Shown here: piece after piece, positions 5,371 to 5,387 of the stretch
Numbering within the stretch: position 1 is the stretch's first letter
Layout: every line of letters starts with the position of its first letter
From: Planctomycetaceae bacterium
GTDB taxonomy: Bacteria > Planctomycetota > Planctomycetia > Pirellulales > PALSA-1355
NCBI GenBank assembly: GCA_005773095.1
Contig: SXHT01000271.1
Location: forward strand, 1-5,387
Length of the DNA stretch: 5,387 nt
Direction: 5' to 3'
Program-made: the position numbers and the translations under genes
Notes under the pieces: generated by a model
What the model saw: only the letters and a program-made list of their open reading frames with translations
What the model was told of the DNA's origin: nothing
Database searches by the model: none

Positions 5371-5387
5371 GGCCGGCTGTGCCGGCC
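5367..5387 (+). repeat. REP copy 5, overlapping the transposase stop codon
   Basis: GTAG head (5367-5370) plus GGCCGGCTGTGCCGGCC (5371-5387), identical to copy 2 over all 21 bases. The head contains the TAG stop codon of the transposase. The window ends on its last base, so further copies may follow. Confidence 0.9.

Larger units (their letters stand above)
4776..5387 (+). mobile_element. REP-flanked RAYT unit
   Basis: The 612-bp stretch has perfect 17-base inverted termini (copies 4 and 5) around one intact transposase gene, and both tetranucleotide heads face the gene. This is the arrangement known for RAYT genes, which are usually single-copy, domesticated-looking relatives of IS200/IS605 transposases linked to REP dispersal. 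No target-site duplication can be judged, because the window ends at the last base of copy 5 and there is no second copy of the gene. Confidence 0.7.

Overview
The window looks like chromosomal DNA from a GC-rich environmental bacterium, most likely a planctomycete of the Pirellulales or a related group. This is an inference from three things. The large FtsX-type permease has the sequence style I associate with that phylum. Two genes lack or nearly lack Shine-Dalgarno sequences and have TATAAT/TAGAAT -10 boxes. The DNA is crowded with short palindromic repeats. No rRNA, tRNA or CRISPR array was seen.

Layout. Positions 1-21 (minus strand) hold only the first seven codons of a gene that looks like a GxxExxY-family protein, preceded by the short CTTCGTG repeats often seen before such genes. 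Positions 22-305 are an intergenic region with a 95-bp imperfect palindromic repeat (157-251) and a perfect TATAAT box (277-282). Positions 306-3899 (plus) encode a 1197-residue ABC-type permease with two FtsX-like membrane modules and two large extracytoplasmic domains; no ATPase partner lies in the window. Positions 3900-4136 are intergenic and contain a 13-bp-arm inverted repeat, a small dyad and an extended -10 promoter. Positions 4137-4694 (plus) encode a 185-residue protein with about five membrane segments, resembling a half-size drug/metabolite-type transporter. Positions 4801-5370 (plus) encode an intact REP-associated tyrosine transposase (RAYT). It is flanked by inverted copies of a REP sequence: a GTAG head followed by a GGCCGGC-TGT-GCCGGCC hairpin. 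Five REP copies lie between 4650 and the window end.

The most notable theme is repeat DNA entering coding sequence. REP copy 1 supplies seven codons near the C-terminus of the membrane protein. REP copy 5 supplies the stop codon of its own transposase. The permease gene carries a 71-bp palindromic element in frame (643-713), whose right end matches an intergenic copy (157-251) at 18 of 19 bases, and a G-rich hairpin block (3133-3175), with a weaker third candidate at 1872-1918. All permease insertions fall in predicted extracytoplasmic parts, where extra residues are most easily tolerated. The permease and the small membrane protein are probably both export or uptake components, but nothing in the sequence ties them to one pathway. 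The RAYT and its REPs form a self-contained module.
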